Below, one piece after another: positions 63,148-64,000 of a DNA stretch of 64,000 bases (positions within the stretch are counted from its first letter, which is position 1; every line of letters begins with the position of its first letter). The translations under genes were made by a program, and so were the position numbers. The notes beneath the pieces were generated by a model. It was not told the DNA's origin, searched no databases, and saw only the letters and a program-made list of their open reading frames with translations. This DNA comes from Edaphosphingomonas laterariae. Its GTDB lineage: Bacteria; Pseudomonadota; Alphaproteobacteria; Sphingomonadales; Sphingomonadaceae. The stretch is from positions 62,001 to 126,000 of the forward strand of contig NZ_FZOS01000003.1 in the NCBI RefSeq assembly GCF_900188165.1. Reading direction: 5' to 3'.

Positions 63148-63840
63148 TCAGCGGACGCGCGGGCCGCCATAAGGCATGGGCGGCGGCGGGCGACGGTCGC
63201 GACGCGGCAACTGCGCCTGATAGGCGACCGAACAATGATCCAGGCAATAAGGGAAGCCCGGGTTGATCGGCGAGCCGCAGAAATGGAAATCCGGTTCGCC
63301 CGGATGCCCGATCGGCCACTTGCAGATCTTGTCGTTCAGATCGAGCAGCGACGTCTTGCCCGCGATGTCGGCCGACGGCTTGGCCGGAACCAGGCGGCGC
63401 GGCGGCGCGGGCGTGGCGGGGGGCTGCTGTTCGCCGGGCGACTGGCGCTGGAAGCCGCCCGGGCCGATCGAACGGAACACCTGCTGCGGCTGCGAAGATC
63501 CTGCCGCCGGCGCGGGCGTCGGTGCGGGGGCGGCGGCAACCGGGGCTGCCGGCGCGGGCTTGGCGACAGGTGCGGGGGCCGGCGCGGGCGGGGGAGGCGG
63601 TGGTGGCGCCGCGGCGACGGGCGCCGCCTTTTCCGCCTTGGGGGCCTTGGGCGCAGCATCGCTATTGCTGCTATCGCCGCCGCGCACGGGCGACGGGCGC
63701 GATTGCAGGCCAAGGCGATGCGCCTTGCCGATCACCGCGTTGCGGCTGACGCCACCCAGTTCTTCCGCGATCTGGCTTGCGGTGTTGCCCGCTTCCCAGA
63801 GCCGCTTGAGCTGATCGATCCGTTCGTCCGTCCAGGCCAT
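63148..63840 (-). CDS. gcrA: GcrA-family cell cycle regulator
   Basis: A 230-residue GcrA protein, a sigma-70-associated cofactor that activates cell-cycle genes at methylated GANTC promoters in alphaproteobacteria. The N-terminal DNA-binding domain is canonical (MAWTDERIDQLKRLWEAGNTASQIAEELGGVSRNAVIGKAHRLGL). A long proline/alanine linker (about residues 65-150) precedes the C-terminal sigma-interacting part with CKWPIGHPGEPDFHFCGSP and YCLDHCSVAYQ. Its linker is longer than in Caulobacter. Confidence 0.95.
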   Translation of the reverse strand: MAWTDERIDQLKRLWEAGNTASQIAEELGGVSRNAVIGKAHRLGLQSRPSPVRGGDSSNSDAAPKAPKAEKAAPVAAAPPPPPPPAPAPAPVAKPAPAAPVAAAPAPTPAPAAGSSQPQQVFRSIGPGGFQRQSPGEQQPPATPAPPRRLVPAKPSADIAGKTSLLDLNDKICKWPIGHPGEPDFHFCGSPINPGFPYCLDHCSVAYQAQLPRRDRRPPPPMPYGGPRVR

Positions 63841-63902
63841 TCGTCGTCCTTGCGCTTTCCCGCGCTTGCGGGCGGGCTTGGCAGTCGATAGGCGCTAGAG
63901 CC

Positions 63903-64000
63903 ATGAACGACCAGCCCGAAAACTTGGTGCGCGCCACCCCCGGCGTACCGGTGATCCCGTTCGTCAACTGGGGAGGAATGCGCGCGCTCTATGTGAAGGA
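63903..64000 (+). CDS. Probable ABC-2 type transporter permease, N-terminus only (partial)
   Basis: The first 32 codons of a gene that leaves the right edge, starting MNDQPENLVRATPGVP and containing NWGGMRALYVKE. This resembles the opening of ABC-2 permeases of sphingomonads (NWxGLxTLYxKEVRRF), from memory. There is too little sequence to see the membrane helices. It is divergent from gcrA with about 60 bases between the starts. Confidence 0.5.
   Translation, partial: MNDQPENLVRATPGVPVIPFVNWGGMRALYVK

Overview
The window looks like a chromosome segment of a high-GC alphaproteobacterium, most probably a sphingomonad (Sphingomonadales). The evidence is a GcrA-type cell-cycle regulator, a PrsK/PrsR pair of the XrtA exopolysaccharide type, a GTG-started TonB-dependent receptor beside catabolic genes, tandem secreted amidohydrolases and an ApaG-MetZ cluster. 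Most of it is very GC-rich, so long open frames opposite the real genes are common and were left out. No rRNA, CRISPR array or transposase was seen.

Layout. 1-1705: the end of a two-component system (kinase partial, OmpR-type regulator) and cobO. 1750-19531, all on the minus strand: two transporters (APC, AAHS-type MFS), a Tat-exported LVIVD propeller protein, an aspartate-dehydrogenase-like enzyme, a TonB-dependent receptor, then a tightly overlapping run reading FAA hydrolase, NitT/TauT-type binding protein, VOC dioxygenase-like protein, permease, ATPase, alpha/beta hydrolase, ThDP enzyme, aldehyde dehydrogenase. A second FAA hydrolase and a TauE-type exporter follow. This set looks like uptake plus ring-cleavage or side-chain breakdown of an unidentified small organic acid. 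19748-28530, mostly plus strand: a second aspartate-dehydrogenase-like gene, a VOC protein, kynureninase, a divergent LysR regulator, then a complete 3-hydroxyanthranilate meta-cleavage set in the order nbaE-H-G-F-C-D. It converts 3-hydroxyanthranilate to 4-hydroxy-2-oxovalerate. The aldolase and acetaldehyde dehydrogenase for the last steps are not in the window.

28660-39026 is an integrated genomic island. It is bounded by a 25-bp direct repeat that is the 3' end of a tRNA-Ala(CGC) gene, with a tyrosine integrase next to the tRNA. It has visibly lower GC than its surroundings. Cargo: an unrecognised 357-residue protein, two membrane proteins, an XRE-ImmA/DUF4411 (PIN-like) toxin-antitoxin pair, an XRE regulator, a small secreted protein, and a plus-strand module of serine recombinase, a protein carrying motifs like the A, B and C motifs of family A polymerases, and a zinc-ribbon protein. 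The recombinase is preceded by repeated GATACAG boxes. This module is the best candidate here for something undescribed.

39009-64000 is mainly core chromosome: tRNA-Ala, LysR-apaG-metZ, glutathione peroxidase, leuB, nitroreductase with a YtrA-type GntR regulator, a POT peptide transporter coupled to two exported amidohydrolase-family proteins, a LuxR-type regulator, a class A beta-lactamase-like lipoprotein, a flippase-like protein, a CDP-alcohol phosphatidyltransferase with a HIT protein, an XRE/ScfR-type regulator, mannose-1-phosphate guanylyltransferase, prsK-prsR, gcrA, and the start of a probable ABC-2 permease at the right edge. All functional assignments are from reading motifs and context; no searches were run.
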